Shown here in pieces: positions 1 to 9,068 of a stretch of DNA of 64,000 bases. The notes under the pieces were generated by a model, which saw only the letters and a list, made by a program, of their open reading frames with translations, made no database searches and was not told the DNA's origin. Made by a program: the position numbers and the translations under genes. Each line of letters starts with the position of its first letter. Position 1 is the stretch's first letter. The DNA comes from Paramicrobacterium fandaimingii. Lineage in GTDB: Bacteria; Actinomycetota; Actinomycetes; Actinomycetales; Microbacteriaceae. The stretch covers positions 124,001-188,000 of the forward strand of contig NZ_CP061170.1 in assembly GCF_011751745.2 (NCBI RefSeq), written 5' to 3'.

Positions 1-938
1 TTGCCGCGCCACGAGATGAGGCTGGCGTCGCCGCCGTGATCGGCGACGAGGGCCGAGACGTTCTTCGCCGCATCGAGACTCACGGGCGCGACATCGACGC
101 CGGGAAGCACGATGTCGAGCGTGCGCGGCTCGGAGTCGATGCCATCGAGCATCCGAATCTGTCCTCGACTGTGCCAGATGACGCGCGTGCCATCCGTTGA
201 GGCGTCGCGCACGTAGCCGTCGTCTTCGCTCTGGAAGGTGAGCTGACGAGGTTCGCCCTCGCCCGGCGCATCCCAGAGCCAGAGGTTCGCCTGCTCATGT
301 GCGCGGTCTGGGAACCGCGCGGCGCGATCAGAGACAAAGAGCAGCTTCTCGCCCAGCCACATCGGGTCGACGAGGCCTGCGTCGTCGTCACGCAGAAGCT
401 GATTCCACGACCCGGTTCCGTCGTCGAGCCACAGGCGAGGAGCCGTGCCGCCGCGGTAGCGCTTCCACCACGCGGGCGGGCGGCTTCCGGGGGTGCTGAG
501 AGCGACAGCCCCGTCACCGCGCACGGCGAGACCGGATGCCATGCCATGACGCAGGCGCTCCGAGCGGCCGTCGAGAGAAACCGACTTCACGACGGCGTGC
601 CGCATGTTTGCCTCGCCCGCGTTTGAGGCGACGAGGATGCTGTCGTTCGACGCCCAGCCGAGCATCGTTGTTGTGCTGCCGCCCCACCAGGTGAGGCGGC
701 GTGTGGCACCGGTTTCGACGTCCGCGAGCATGAGCTCGGGGTGCCCATCGCGGTGCGAGATGAACGCCACGCGAGCGGCATCCGGTGAAAGGCGTGGCTG
801 GCGTACCGGTGCGTGGTCGGCGGTCAGCCGCCATGCTCTGCCACCGTCAGATCCGACGAGCCAGATGTCGTCGTCGGCGACGAAGGTGATGAGATCGTGT
901 GAAATGTGCGGGTAGCGAAGGTACGTCGTTGTGCTCAC
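1..938 (-). CDS. tricorn protease homologue, N-terminal part (runs off window)
   Basis: Reading the minus strand from GTG at 938 gives an open frame to the window edge, so only about 312 N-terminal residues are present. It begins MSTTTYLRYPHISHDLITFV and continues with repeated WD/YWTD-like strands (for example DDDIWLVGSDGG and ISHRDGHPELMLADVETG), the pattern of the N-terminal beta-propeller of tricorn peptidases (S41 family). Tricorn degrades oligopeptides released by the proteasome, which fits an actinobacterium. The catalytic C-terminal half lies outside the window. The gene is divergent from the nucleoside deaminase, with 61 bases between the starts. The GTG start is preferred because the tricorn N-terminal motif begins right behind it. 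Confidence 0.85.
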   Translation of the reverse strand, partial: MSTTTYLRYPHISHDLITFVADDDIWLVGSDGGRAWRLTADHAPVRQPRLSPDAARVAFISHRDGHPELMLADVETGATRRLTWWGGSTTTMLGWASNDSILVASNAGEANMRHAVVKSVSLDGRSERLRHGMASGLAVRGDGAVALSTPGSRPPAWWKRYRGGTAPRLWLDDGTGSWNQLLRDDDAGLVDPMWLGEKLLFVSDRAARFPDRAHEQANLWLWDAPGEGEPRQLTFQSEDDGYVRDASTDGTRVIWHSRGQIRMLDGIDSEPRTLDIVLPGVDVAPVSLDAAKNVSALVADHGGDASLISWRG

Positions 939-999
939 TCGGCACATGCTACGTGGCCGAGCCGACATCGGGAAGAGGCTGTGTTGGTACGTTGTGACC

Positions 1000-1518
1000 A
1001 TGACGAACAGCGTGCAGGCGCCCGGAGGCGGCAGGGCCATCACCGAGCAGGACCGCGAGCGGTTGCGCCGGTGCATCGAGCTGGCGCGCGAGGCGCTTGA
1101 GGCCGGCGATGAGCCTTTCGGATCGATACTGGTGGATGCTGCAGGAGAAGTCCGCTTCGAAGACCGCAATCGCGTTGTCGAGACCGGCGATCATACGCGG
1201 CATCCGGAATTCGCCATTGCGCGATGGGCATCCGAGCATCTGACCCCTGAGGAGCGGAAGGATGCTGTCGTCTACACCTCAGGTGAGCACTGTCCCATGT
1301 GCAGTGCCGCCCACGCCTGGGTCGGACTCGGGCGCATTGTGTATGCGTCGAGCTCGGCGCAGCTTGTGTCGTGGCTCGCCGAGTGGGGTGTGCCGGGCGG
1401 TCCCGTCGCCCCGCACCCGATCACCGACATCGCACCGTTCCTGCCTGTGGCGGGCCCCGTCGATGACCTTGCCGATGAGGTGCGCGAGCTGCAGGCGCTC
1501 TCACATGGTGTTCAGTGA
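1000..1518 (+). CDS. nucleoside/guanine deaminase-like zinc deaminase
   Basis: A 172-residue protein of the cytidine/deoxycytidylate deaminase fold. The zinc site is visible as HPEFA (His plus the proton-shuttle Glu) and the distal EHCPMCSAAH (PCxxC-type Cys pair), the arrangement of guanine deaminases and other CDA-fold nucleoside deaminases. The likely reaction is hydrolytic deamination of a purine or pyrimidine base or nucleoside in the cytoplasm; the exact substrate cannot be read from the sequence. The open frame extends upstream, but ATG at 1000 (or GTG at 994) is chosen because conserved sequence starts shortly afterwards and the upstream part would overlap the divergent tricorn start. 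Confidence 0.85.
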   Translation: MTNSVQAPGGGRAITEQDRERLRRCIELAREALEAGDEPFGSILVDAAGEVRFEDRNRVVETGDHTRHPEFAIARWASEHLTPEERKDAVVYTSGEHCPMCSAAHAWVGLGRIVYASSSAQLVSWLAEWGVPGGPVAPHPITDIAPFLPVAGPVDDLADEVRELQALSHGVQ

Positions 1519-1570
1519 CGCCATGACGTGGAGGCCCCCGCGCGGTGAGTACCGCTCATAGACTCGAAAG

Positions 1571-2818
1571 ATGACAGTCACAACGCGCCGCATGCAGGAT
1601 CTCACCATTCACGAGCACACCATCACTGTTCCGCTGGTGTGGGGAGACGACGCAGATTCGCGCACGATCGACGTGTTCGCCGCCGTCGTCACCCGCGAGG
1701 GCGGAGAGCATCTGCCGTACCTCGTGTTCTTGCAGGGTGGGCCGGGCAGCGAAGCGCCGCGCCCGTTCCATAATCCGACCGGTCCGTCGTGGTTGGACGC
1801 CGCCCTCGAGCACTACCGCGTGGTGATGTTCGACCAGCGTGGAACGGGGCGCTCGACCCCCGTCGGCGATCGCGATTTGGCTCGCGGCGCAGCATCCGTC
1901 GCCGAATACCTCACACATCTGCGCGCCGACTCGATTGTGCGCGACGGCGAGGCCATGCGTGAGCACCTCGGCGCCGAGACCTGGAGCGTACTCGGGCAGT
2001 CATTCGGCGGGTTCACGACTCTCGCCTACCTCTCGACGCACGCGTCATCGCTGCAGCACGTGTACTTCACCGGCGGCCTGAGCGCCGTCGGGCGGCATCC
2101 TGACGACGTCTACGCGCTCGCCTACGACAAGATGCGCGACGCCTCGCTGCGGTACTACCGGCGCTTTCCCGAGCATCGCGATGCTCTGCGTCGGCTGGCC
2201 GATCGGGCGGATGCCGGTGAGATCATGCTGCCTGACGGTGAGGTTCTGTCGGTGTCGCGCCTGCGCTCGCTCGGGATGCTGTTGGGAACGAACGACGGCT
2301 GGCAGACGCTGTGGAGCCTGCTCGAGCGCGAACCGGGCACGAACGCGTTCCGCTACGACCTGGCGGCTGCGTTGCCGTTCTCGCCGCGCAATCCCCTGTA
2401 TTACGTGTTCCACGAGTCGAGCTACGCCGACGGGCACGCCACGAACTGGTCGGCGGAGCGCACGCTGCCCGACGACTTCCGCGACGATGTGACACTGCTC
2501 ACCGGTGAGCACGTGCGCCGCGAGTGGGCAGACACGGTTCCCGGATTCCAGCCGTGGCGCGAGGTTGTCGACGAGCTCGCCTCGTTCGAGTGGCCGCGCG
2601 TGTACGACGAGGCTGCGCTGCTGGGCTCCGGCGCTGTGGGGGCGGCTGCCGTGTACGTCAACGACGTGTATGTGCCGATGGAGTTCTCACTCGAGACGGC
2701 ACGGATGCTGCCGGGCGTCGTTCCGTGGGTGACGAGCGAGCACGAGCACAACGGCCTGCGTGCGGGCGATGTGCTGCCGCACCTCATCGACCTCGTGCAT
2801 AGTCGCCGCGTACGCTAG
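1571..2818 (+). CDS. alpha/beta hydrolase, proline iminopeptidase-like (S33)
   Basis: A 415-residue alpha/beta-hydrolase. The oxyanion motif LQGGPGSEAPRP, the FDQRGTGRS strand typical of prolyl aminopeptidases, the nucleophile elbow GQSFGG and a C-terminal SEHEHNG histidine are all present. Family members remove N-terminal proline or other residues from peptides in the cytoplasm. The length matches actinobacterial S33 proteins (about 410-430 residues). No signal peptide is seen. ATG at 1571 is used; an in-frame ATG 10 codons later is possible. The next gene begins 28 bases downstream on the same strand, so the two may be co-transcribed. Confidence 0.85.
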   Translation: MTVTTRRMQDLTIHEHTITVPLVWGDDADSRTIDVFAAVVTREGGEHLPYLVFLQGGPGSEAPRPFHNPTGPSWLDAALEHYRVVMFDQRGTGRSTPVGDRDLARGAASVAEYLTHLRADSIVRDGEAMREHLGAETWSVLGQSFGGFTTLAYLSTHASSLQHVYFTGGLSAVGRHPDDVYALAYDKMRDASLRYYRRFPEHRDALRRLADRADAGEIMLPDGEVLSVSRLRSLGMLLGTNDGWQTLWSLLEREPGTNAFRYDLAAALPFSPRNPLYYVFHESSYADGHATNWSAERTLPDDFRDDVTLLTGEHVRREWADTVPGFQPWREVVDELASFEWPRVYDEAALLGSGAVGAAAVYVNDVYVPMEFSLETARMLPGVVPWVTSEHEHNGLRAGDVLPHLIDLVHSRRVR

Positions 2819-2846
2819 CGTCCAGGAAATAAAAAAGGATGACAAC

Positions 2847-3869
2847 ATGCGCGCAGTGATGATGTATGGGCCAGGCGACGTTCGCGTCGACGAGCGCGAG
2901 AAGCCGACGCTCGTCGAACCCACCGATGCGGTCATTAGGGTGACGGCGACCTGCGTCTGCGGGTCGGACCTCTGGCCGTATCGCGGCATCGACAAGCAAA
3001 ACGGTCCAACGCCGATGGGGCACGAATACGTCGGCGTCGTCGAGACCATCGGGGACGCTGTCACGACGGTGAAGCCGGGCGACTTCGTCGTCGGTGCGTT
3101 CATGGCCTCAGACAACACGTGCGAGATCTGCGCCGCCGGCTACCAGAGTCGCTGCGTGCACGTCGTGCCGATGGGCTCGATCGGAACGCAGGCGGAGTAT
3201 GCGCGCATTCCGCTGGCAGACGGCACGCTCGTCGCGACGTCGCGCCAGCCGACGGCCGCCGAGATTCCCGCGCTGCTCGCGGCATCCGATGTTCTGGGCA
3301 CCGGCTGGTTCGGCGCTGTGGCCGCTGAGGCTGGCCCGGGCAAGACCGTCGCGGTCGTGGGCGACGGGGCGGTCGGGCTGCTCGCCGTGTTCGCGGCGCG
3401 ACGGCTCGGCAGCGAGCGCGTCATCGCGATGAGCAGGCACGCCGATCGACAAGAGCTCGCGCGGCGATTCGGCGCAACCGACATCATCGAAGAGCGCGGA
3501 GATGCCGGCGCTCGCCGCGTCCGCGAGCTGACGCACGGCCTCGGTGCGCACTCGACGGTCGAGGCCGTGGGCACGCAGGAATCCATGATGCAGGCGATCC
3601 GGTCAACGCGCGCTGGCGGACACGTTGGCTACCTCGGTGTCTCGCACGATGTCGAGCTGCCGGGGAACAAGCTGTTCTTCTCCGCCGTGCACCTGCACGG
3701 CGGGCCCGCGCCAGTGCGGGAATACCTGCCCGAGCTGATCGACCTGATCATGGGCGGCACCGTTACCCCTGGCGATGTGTTCGACATGACGCTTCCGCTT
3801 GAGCGTGCGGCCGAGGGGTATGCGGCGATGGACGAGCGGCGTGCGACGAAGGTGCTGCTCACGGTGTGA
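2847..3869 (+). CDS. zinc-dependent MDR-family alcohol dehydrogenase
   Basis: A 340-residue medium-chain dehydrogenase. The catalytic-zinc Cys lies in CVCGSDLW, the GHEYVGVVETIG motif carries the His and Glu ligands, the structural-zinc lobe reads NTCEICAAGYQSRC (three of the usual four cysteines), and the nucleotide-binding turn is VVGDGAVGLLA. It should oxidise or reduce an alcohol/aldehyde with NAD(P). ATG at 2847 is selected because an AAGGA ribosome-binding site lies 7-12 bases upstream and the family N-terminus (MRAVMMYGPGDVRV) starts there, although the open frame is longer. The missing fourth structural cysteine is a mild oddity. The substrate is unknown. Confidence 0.88.
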   Translation: MRAVMMYGPGDVRVDEREKPTLVEPTDAVIRVTATCVCGSDLWPYRGIDKQNGPTPMGHEYVGVVETIGDAVTTVKPGDFVVGAFMASDNTCEICAAGYQSRCVHVVPMGSIGTQAEYARIPLADGTLVATSRQPTAAEIPALLAASDVLGTGWFGAVAAEAGPGKTVAVVGDGAVGLLAVFAARRLGSERVIAMSRHADRQELARRFGATDIIEERGDAGARRVRELTHGLGAHSTVEAVGTQESMMQAIRSTRAGGHVGYLGVSHDVELPGNKLFFSAVHLHGGPAPVREYLPELIDLIMGGTVTPGDVFDMTLPLERAAEGYAAMDERRATKVLLTV

Positions 3870-3954
3870 GGTTGTCATCTGCAAGCTTCGCCGCTTCGGC
3901 ATGAAACTGTTCGAGCCAGCGTTCCTGATCGAGTGATTCGCAAGACCCTCTCTC

Positions 3955-4848
3955 CTACTCGTCGAAGATCTTGCCGACGGGCTCGCGCTTCTCTGCCTGG
4001 AAGCCGTCTTCGGCGCGGCCAAGTGCCCAGTACGCCGAGAGCGACAGCGCACGGCGATCGATGCCCCACTCGGTGTGCAGCAGCCGGCGCAACTGCTTCA
4101 TGGCAGCGCGCTCGCCGTGGGCGAAGACCTCGATGGCGGCATCCGGATTATCGGTCGACTTTGGCTTGGGCAGCGCCCGAGCAGCCTCGACGAGTGGGAT
4201 GCCGTGTTCGGCACCAGCGCGGTGAAGCCACGTCACCTCGACCCCTGCCGGATGCATGAGCGTGATCTCGTCGTTCGCGTCGCCGACCTCGATGATCGCG
4301 CGCCCGACGGCATCCTCCGGCATGGCCTCGAGTGCGGCGGCAATCGCGGGGATCGCCGAGTCGTCGCCCAGAATGAGGCGCTGCACTGACGCATCCTGGC
4401 TCGGCGTGAACTGCCCGCCCGGGCTCGACAGCGACACGATGTCGCCCGGCTGTGCGGCTGCGGCCCAGGGGCCGGCGATGCCGTCGCTGCCGTGCACGAC
4501 GAAGTCGATGGCAATTGTCTTCTCGGCCTCGTTGATCGACCGGATCGTGTAGGTGCGGCGTACGGGCAGGTCTTCGAAGGGAAGCGTCTCGCGCAGCTTC
4601 TCGAGATCGTACGGCGGCGTCAGACCGAGCTCGAGCTTGGCAAAGAGCAGCTTCGAGTAGGTGTCGGTTGCGTCGAGTCGTGCGGTGTCAGCATCGGCGA
4701 TGTAGGCATCGAACCCGTCGCCGCCCAGGTGCACGCGCACGAGGTGCGGGGTGAGCTGCTCAGTGCGAACGACGGTGAGTGCGTGTTGAATTCCCCGACG
4801 GCGCGCTGTGGGAGCCGCATCCGTGGCTGGGTTGGGAGGAGTCGTCAT
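3955..4848 (-). CDS. siderophore-interacting protein (FAD-binding ferric-siderophore reductase)
   Basis: A 297-residue protein of the SIP/ViuB family. It shows the flavin-binding signature RTYTIRSINEAEKTIAIDFV, the HGSDGIAGPWA segment and the LILGDDSAIPAIAAALE element of the SIP C-terminal domain. These cytoplasmic flavoproteins reduce ferric siderophores so that iron is released. The start at 4848 is set by an AAGGA site 7-11 bases upstream; the longer frame to 4899 has none. It lies about 5 kb from the iron-siderophore ABC operon and no iron box was seen in its own upstream region, so iron control is only presumed. Confidence 0.9.
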   Translation of the reverse strand: MTTPPNPATDAAPTARRRGIQHALTVVRTEQLTPHLVRVHLGGDGFDAYIADADTARLDATDTYSKLLFAKLELGLTPPYDLEKLRETLPFEDLPVRRTYTIRSINEAEKTIAIDFVVHGSDGIAGPWAAAAQPGDIVSLSSPGGQFTPSQDASVQRLILGDDSAIPAIAAALEAMPEDAVGRAIIEVGDANDEITLMHPAGVEVTWLHRAGAEHGIPLVEAARALPKPKSTDNPDAAIEVFAHGERAAMKQLRRLLHTEWGIDRRALSLSAYWALGRAEDGFQAEKREPVGKIFDE

Positions 4849-4951
4849 AGCTTCATCCTTGTCGATGGTGGTCAGTGCGCACTGAACGGTTGTGTTCACA
4901 TCTCTGATATGGCCTCCGCGAGGCGTGCCCCCGTGGCGTTAGCATGATCGC

Positions 4952-5422
4952 ATGCGAGTGATGCGGCGATATTGGGCCATCATGGTCATCGCGTTGCCGT
5001 TGGGCGCAGTACTCGGTGTGTTCACCTACCTTGCACTCTTTGCGTCGATCGGGGTGGAACTGTTCGGAACTGTTATGTACGGGACGATCGGTGTGGTTGT
5101 CGCACTTTCGGCGGTGCTCGGAGCGCTGCTGGCAGGCTTCGCGTTAGAGCGGCATATGAAAAAGTCGGAGGCTGCACGGGTCGGCGTGGGCGCGCTGGGT
5201 GCAGCTGCAGGCGTCTTCGTCTTGGGGATCATCGTGACAATCGTCGAGAAGCTCACGGCGCCCGCGACCAACAACGGAGAAGCTTTCATATTCATCGGCG
5301 CCGCGATGGCGATTCCAGCTGGCATTGCGGCTGCCATCATGATCAGCTGTGTTGAAGCGAGACTGCGGTCGCGGTCGGAGAAGGCCACTGCCCTGAGCTG
5401 GCAGGAGCTCAATGGGCTGTGA
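4952..5422 (+). CDS. small four-helix membrane protein, unknown function
   Basis: A 156-residue protein with four strongly hydrophobic segments (roughly residues 7-30, 36-64, 78-102 and 112-135) and a short charged loop after the second (ERHMKKSEAARVG). The C-terminus (EARLRSRSEKATALSW) is cytoplasmic by the positive-inside rule. I do not recognise a family. The gene is divergent from the siderophore-interacting protein, and its 3' end overlaps the convergent TetR gene by 14 bases. Confidence 0.65.
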   Translation: MRVMRRYWAIMVIALPLGAVLGVFTYLALFASIGVELFGTVMYGTIGVVVALSAVLGALLAGFALERHMKKSEAARVGVGALGAAAGVFVLGIIVTIVEKLTAPATNNGEAFIFIGAAMAIPAGIAAAIMISCVEARLRSRSEKATALSWQELNGL

Positions 5423-5966
5423 GGCGGCGGGCGACCGACAGCATCCGGTCGGCGAAGTCTGAGGCCGAGCCGCGATTGACGGCGGGATAGGCCTCGGGGT
5501 TTGCGCTCGCGAGGTAGAGACCGTCGCTCATGAAGATCAGGGCGGATGCCGCGTCAGCGTCGTTCACCTCGGGCATGAGTGCGGCGTGCCAGCGTGCCCG
5601 AGTGTCGGCGATCGCCGCAGTCGCCGACGTGTCGCCGCTCTGGGCCAGTGCCACCGTGGCGTTGTACGCCGCATCGAACGCCGTCCCCGTCTCGGTTGAC
5701 GTGCGAATGAAGAAGGCGACGGGGCCCTCGGGGTCGGCGGCCATGGCCGCGACGTCCTCGTCGACAAGCGTAGCGAGGCGGTCGATGACCCCCTGCGCGA
5801 GGGCGTCTTTCGACCCAAAATGGTAGAGCAGTCCTCCCTTTGAGACGCCCGCGCGTGCCGCGACAGCATCCAGTGTCGCCGCCCTTTCGCCGCCGTCGAT
5901 GAGCAGTCCCGAATAGGCGTCGAGCAGTCGGTCGGCTGTGTGAGCGCTGTCAGTTGGGGAAGCCAT
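5409..5966 (-). CDS. TetR-family repressor of the adjacent efflux gene
   Basis: A 185-residue TetR protein. The N-terminal HTH is clear: TLDAVAARAGVSKGGLLYHF followed by GSKDALAQGVIDRL. The C-terminal half is a variable ligand-binding domain. The start at 5966 is used because the HTH follows in the usual place; the frame upstream runs through the operator and into the divergent transporter. The gene is divergent from the DHA2 transporter across a perfect inverted repeat, so it very probably represses both itself and the transporter until a toxic ligand binds. The ligand is unknown. Confidence 0.9.
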   Translation of the reverse strand: MASPTDSAHTADRLLDAYSGLLIDGGERAATLDAVAARAGVSKGGLLYHFGSKDALAQGVIDRLATLVDEDVAAMAADPEGPVAFFIRTSTETGTAFDAAYNATVALAQSGDTSATAAIADTRARWHAALMPEVNDADAASALIFMSDGLYLASANPEAYPAVNRGSASDFADRMLSVARRLTAH

Positions 5967-5972
5967 ATTGTC

Positions 5973-5996
5973 ACTGTACCGTCCAGACGGTACAGT
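5973..5996. promoter_or_regulatory. TetR operator, perfect 11-bp inverted repeat
   Basis: ACTGTACCGTC, a 2-base spacer (CA), then GACGGTACAGT. The two 11-base arms are perfectly complementary. The site lies between the divergent TetR and DHA2 starts, 6 bases from the TetR ATG and about 20 from the transporter ATG, and so would overlap both promoters. Confidence 0.85.
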
Positions 5997-6015
5997 TGTC
6001 GATCGGAGGATGACC

Positions 6016-7530
6016 ATGATGACTGCAGAGGTGAACATCGAGCCACGGGCCGGAGCTCGCGAGTGGCTCGGTCTTGCCGTGCTTATGCTGCCCGTGCTGC
6101 TCATCTCTGTCGACAACACGATCCTCAACTTTGCGCTCCCGCAGATTTCTGAGGCGCTATTGCCAACCGGCACGCAGTTGCTGTGGATCATCGATGTCTA
6201 TCCGCTGGTTCTCGCCGGGCTGCTGGTCTCGATGGGCAGCCTCGGCGACCGCGTCGGGCGTCGCAAGCTGCTGCTCATCGGCGCTGCCGGATTCGGCGTC
6301 GTGTCGATTTTCGCCGCGTACTCGCCCTCGGCCGAAGCTCTGATCGCCGCACGGGCCGCCCTCGGCCTGTTCGGCGCAACGCTTATGCCATCGACGCTCT
6401 CGCTGCTGCGCAACCTCTTCGTCAACCGCGAACAGCGGCGTCTCGCTGTGGCGATCTGGGGAAGCGCGTTCGCGGGTGGCGGCGCCCTCGGCCCGATTGC
6501 CGGAGGCTTTCTGCTCGAGCACTTCTGGTGGGGCTCGATCTTTCTGCTCTCGGTTCCGGTGCTGCTCCCGTTATTCATTCTTCTTCCCATCGTGGTGCGC
6601 GAATCGAAGGATCCCGTTGACTCACCCATCGATCTGCTGAGCGCCCTGCTCGTGCTGCTCGCGATGGTGCCGTTCGTGTGGTCGATCAAGCACGCGGCGG
6701 ATGCTGGAATCGATGCGCTCGCAATCGGCGTGTTCGTCGGAGCGATCGTGTTCGGAGCGCTTTTCGTGCGCCGACAGCTGCGACTGCAGCATCCGATGCT
6801 CGATGTCTCGCTGTTTCGAATCCCGGCGTTCAGCGGGGCAATCGTCATCAACCTGCTCAGTATCATCGCGTTCGTCGGCGGGCTGTTTTTCATCACCCAG
6901 CATCTGCAGCTCGTGCTGGGCATGTCGCCGATGAACGCGGGACTCGTGCTCGTGCCCGGGCTTGCCGTCATGATCACGGCCGGGCTCCTCGTGGTGCCGA
7001 TCGCCCGTCGCGTGCGCCCGAGCATCGTCATCGCGTGCGCACTCGTCTTCTCCGTGCTCTGCTATGGCAGCATCGCCGTTCAGGGCGGCAGCGTAAGTGC
7101 ACTGGGCATCGCGCTCGCCGTGGTCGCCCTCGGCATCGGCGTCGGTGCGGCCGAAACCGTGTCAAACGACCTCATTCTCGCCAATGCGCCCGCGTCGAAG
7201 GCTGGCGCGGCATCCGGGCTGTCCGAGACGGCGTACGAGCTCGGCTCCGTGTTGGGCGTTGCGACGCTCGGCACGGTTCTCACGGCGTCGTACAGCAACC
7301 ACATCGTCATTCCGGCCGGGGTCTCAGGGGCGGATGCCGCGGCAGCGGCCGAGACCCTCGGTGGAGCCATGAAGGTGGCCGAACAGCTGCCGGCGAAACT
7401 GGGCGATGCCCTGAGCCAGGCCGCGATCACGGCGTTCAGCAGTGGTGCGTCGATCACGGCGTGGCTCGGTGCGGGGCTCGTTGTCGTCGCAATCATCGTT
7501 TCACTGACGACCCTGCGCAACGCAAAATAG
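6016..7530 (+). CDS. DHA2-family MFS multidrug efflux transporter (14 TM)
   Basis: A protein of about 504 residues with 14 predicted membrane helices. It has the MFS motif A (MGSLGDRVGRRKLLLIG) after helix 2 and the antiporter motif C (GGGALGPIAGG) in helix 5, and the early VDNTILNFALPQI motif of EmrB/QacA-type drug:proton antiporters. Three ATGs (6010, 6016, 6019) follow a GGAGG site at 6005-6009; 6016 or 6019 has the right spacing. It is divergent from its TetR regulator and is likely induced by its own substrates. Confidence 0.9.
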   Translation: MMTAEVNIEPRAGAREWLGLAVLMLPVLLISVDNTILNFALPQISEALLPTGTQLLWIIDVYPLVLAGLLVSMGSLGDRVGRRKLLLIGAAGFGVVSIFAAYSPSAEALIAARAALGLFGATLMPSTLSLLRNLFVNREQRRLAVAIWGSAFAGGGALGPIAGGFLLEHFWWGSIFLLSVPVLLPLFILLPIVVRESKDPVDSPIDLLSALLVLLAMVPFVWSIKHAADAGIDALAIGVFVGAIVFGALFVRRQLRLQHPMLDVSLFRIPAFSGAIVINLLSIIAFVGGLFFITQHLQLVLGMSPMNAGLVLVPGLAVMITAGLLVVPIARRVRPSIVIACALVFSVLCYGSIAVQGGSVSALGIALAVVALGIGVGAAETVSNDLILANAPASKAGAASGLSETAYELGSVLGVATLGTVLTASYSNHIVIPAGVSGADAAAAAETLGGAMKVAEQLPAKLGDALSQAAITAFSSGASITAWLGAGLVVVAIIVSLTTLRNAK

Positions 7531-7568
7531 CCCGTCGCGAACGCACCTGCCTCGTGGGGCGCCTCCGG

Positions 7569-8036
7569 TTACGCGGTCGGATCATCCCTCGTCATGCTGT
7601 CGAGGATCGAATTCTCGGTTCCGAGCAGTCGCACAAGAGCGCTCTGCAGGTCGGCGACGCGGTCGCGGCCGACGAGCGCTTCCCACTCGGCCCGGAGCTC
7701 GTCGAATACCGCCTCACCCTCGCTCATGAGCGAATTCCCGCGATCGGTCACGGTCAATCGCGCGCGTCGGCGGTCGTGGGGGTCAGCTGTGCGACGGACG
7801 TAGCCGCTCTCTTCGAGAAACGCCAGGGTCTTCGCCGCGGCCTGTTTGGAAACCGATGTGCGCCTCCCCACCTCCGAGATGGTCCCGGCTCCCGCAGCAA
7901 TGGCGCGCAAGGCGAAATCATGCGCGGGCCTCACGCCGACGTGCCCTCGCTCGGCAAGGCGATCCGTTGCCGTGTCTGCCATAAACCGAAAACCGCCGAG
8001 CAGTAGAAGAGCGAGATCAGCACCACCTCGAGACAT
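7569..8036 (-). CDS. MarR-family transcriptional regulator
   Basis: A 155-residue winged-helix protein. The recognition region TISEVGRRTSVSKQAAAKTL, followed by the wing residues DPHDRRRARLTVTDRG, is classic MarR. It is divergent from the alpha/beta hydrolase, and two palindromes of the type ACAAC-N3-GTTGT occupy the intergenic region. Repression of the hydrolase and autoregulation are therefore likely. The effector is not deducible. Confidence 0.9.
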   Translation of the reverse strand: MSRGGADLALLLLGGFRFMADTATDRLAERGHVGVRPAHDFALRAIAAGAGTISEVGRRTSVSKQAAAKTLAFLEESGYVRRTADPHDRRRARLTVTDRGNSLMSEGEAVFDELRAEWEALVGRDRVADLQSALVRLLGTENSILDSMTRDDPTA

Positions 8037-8066
8037 GCCTCCATCGTAGCGAGAGGAAATAAATCG

Positions 8067-8111
8067 ACAACCTCGTTGTTTACTTTCAGCGAAGATGACA
8101 ACCTAGTTGTC
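8067..8111. promoter_or_regulatory. two MarR operators, ACAAC-N3-GTTGT
   Basis: Site 1 is ACAACCTCGTTGT (8067-8079). Site 2 is GACAACCTAGTTGTC (8097-8111, perfect 6-base arms). The sites are 31 bases apart, about three helical turns, so two dimers could bind the same face. They lie between the divergent MarR start (8036) and the hydrolase start (8142). Confidence 0.75.
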
Positions 8112-8141
8112 TTACTGATCTCGCTCTCGACGGAGAAAATC

Positions 8142-9020
8142 ATGAATTCTGACCAGGCAACAATCGCCGGTGTTCGACACGAAACGGCAGCCGTGAACGG
8201 CACGCATCTGCACTACGTCACGGCCGGTGACGAGGGCACCCCCGTGCTTCTCGTTCACGGATTCCCCGAAACGTGGTGGGCATTTCGCGCGCTCATCCCG
8301 CTTCTCGCGGCCACACACCGTGTTTACGCAGTGGATCTACGAGGCTTCGGCGACTCAGATGTCGCAAGCGACAGCTATTCGAGCGCGGTCGCGGCTGCGG
8401 ATCTTCAAGCCCTGATCGAGCATCTGTTTGTCGGTCCGATGCATGTCGTCGGGCAAGACCTCAGTGGCAGTGCGGTGTTCCGGCTCGCCGCAACTCACCC
8501 CGAGAACGTCTTGAGTCTTACAGCAATCGAGGCGGGGCTTGCCGGCTTCGGCGCTGAGGGACTGGCAGACGTCACACACGGGGGTGTCTGGTATATCGGT
8601 GCCCTTGCGGCTCCCGGTATTGCCAGTCTGCTCTTTGAGCAGCACGCCGAAGCCTTTATCGGGGAGCATCTCTACCCTTTCTATGGAGTTGCCGAAGCGG
8701 CAGTGACCTCCAAAGACGCCACAGAGTATGCCCGCAGTTATGGACGCCCTGGCGGGTTTTCTGGCGCGGTGGGCTTGTACCGCGGAATGCTCGCCGAGGG
8801 GGAGCAGCTGCACTTACTCGCGCAGAACGCCCCGTTGACGATGCCCGTGACAGCCATCGGCTCCGCAGGCGGTGCGTTTACGCACCGAACATTCGACAGC
8901 GTCACGAAAGGAGACGTTGCCTCCGTTCAGCTTGATGGCGTCGGCCACTATGTGGCGCAGGAAGCCCCGCGGCTGCTCGCCGATGCCCTGATCAAGGCAT
9001 TTGCTGCGAGCGCCCCGTGA
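8142..9020 (+). CDS. alpha/beta hydrolase, epoxide-hydrolase-like
   Basis: A 292-residue alpha/beta-hydrolase. The oxyanion motif HGFPETWWAFR and the nucleophile elbow VGQDLSGSA, with Asp instead of Ser, point to the epoxide hydrolase/haloalkane dehalogenase branch. The catalytic His is in GVGHYVAQEAP. ATG at 8142 follows a GGAG site; the longer frame would run through the MarR operators. The natural substrate is unknown. The linked MarR regulator suggests that a xenobiotic or signal molecule induces it. Confidence 0.85.
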   Translation: MNSDQATIAGVRHETAAVNGTHLHYVTAGDEGTPVLLVHGFPETWWAFRALIPLLAATHRVYAVDLRGFGDSDVASDSYSSAVAAADLQALIEHLFVGPMHVVGQDLSGSAVFRLAATHPENVLSLTAIEAGLAGFGAEGLADVTHGGVWYIGALAAPGIASLLFEQHAEAFIGEHLYPFYGVAEAAVTSKDATEYARSYGRPGGFSGAVGLYRGMLAEGEQLHLLAQNAPLTMPVTAIGSAGGAFTHRTFDSVTKGDVASVQLDGVGHYVAQEAPRLLADALIKAFAASAP

Positions 9021-9068
9021 CGAGTGGCGTTATCGCCAGCCGCCAGCCGTCACGGGCGACGCGCTCGC

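Noticed and set aside
3870..3954. In-frame continuation of the siderophore-interacting protein past its TAG stop (about 30 codons)
   Set aside because: The protein already has normal family length at the stop, and an open stretch of 30 codons is common at this GC content. I found no evidence for readthrough or a separate gene.
6678..8006. 442-codon frame running across the DHA2 gene end and the MarR gene
   Set aside because: It spans two unrelated genes, has shadow composition and no ribosome-binding site.
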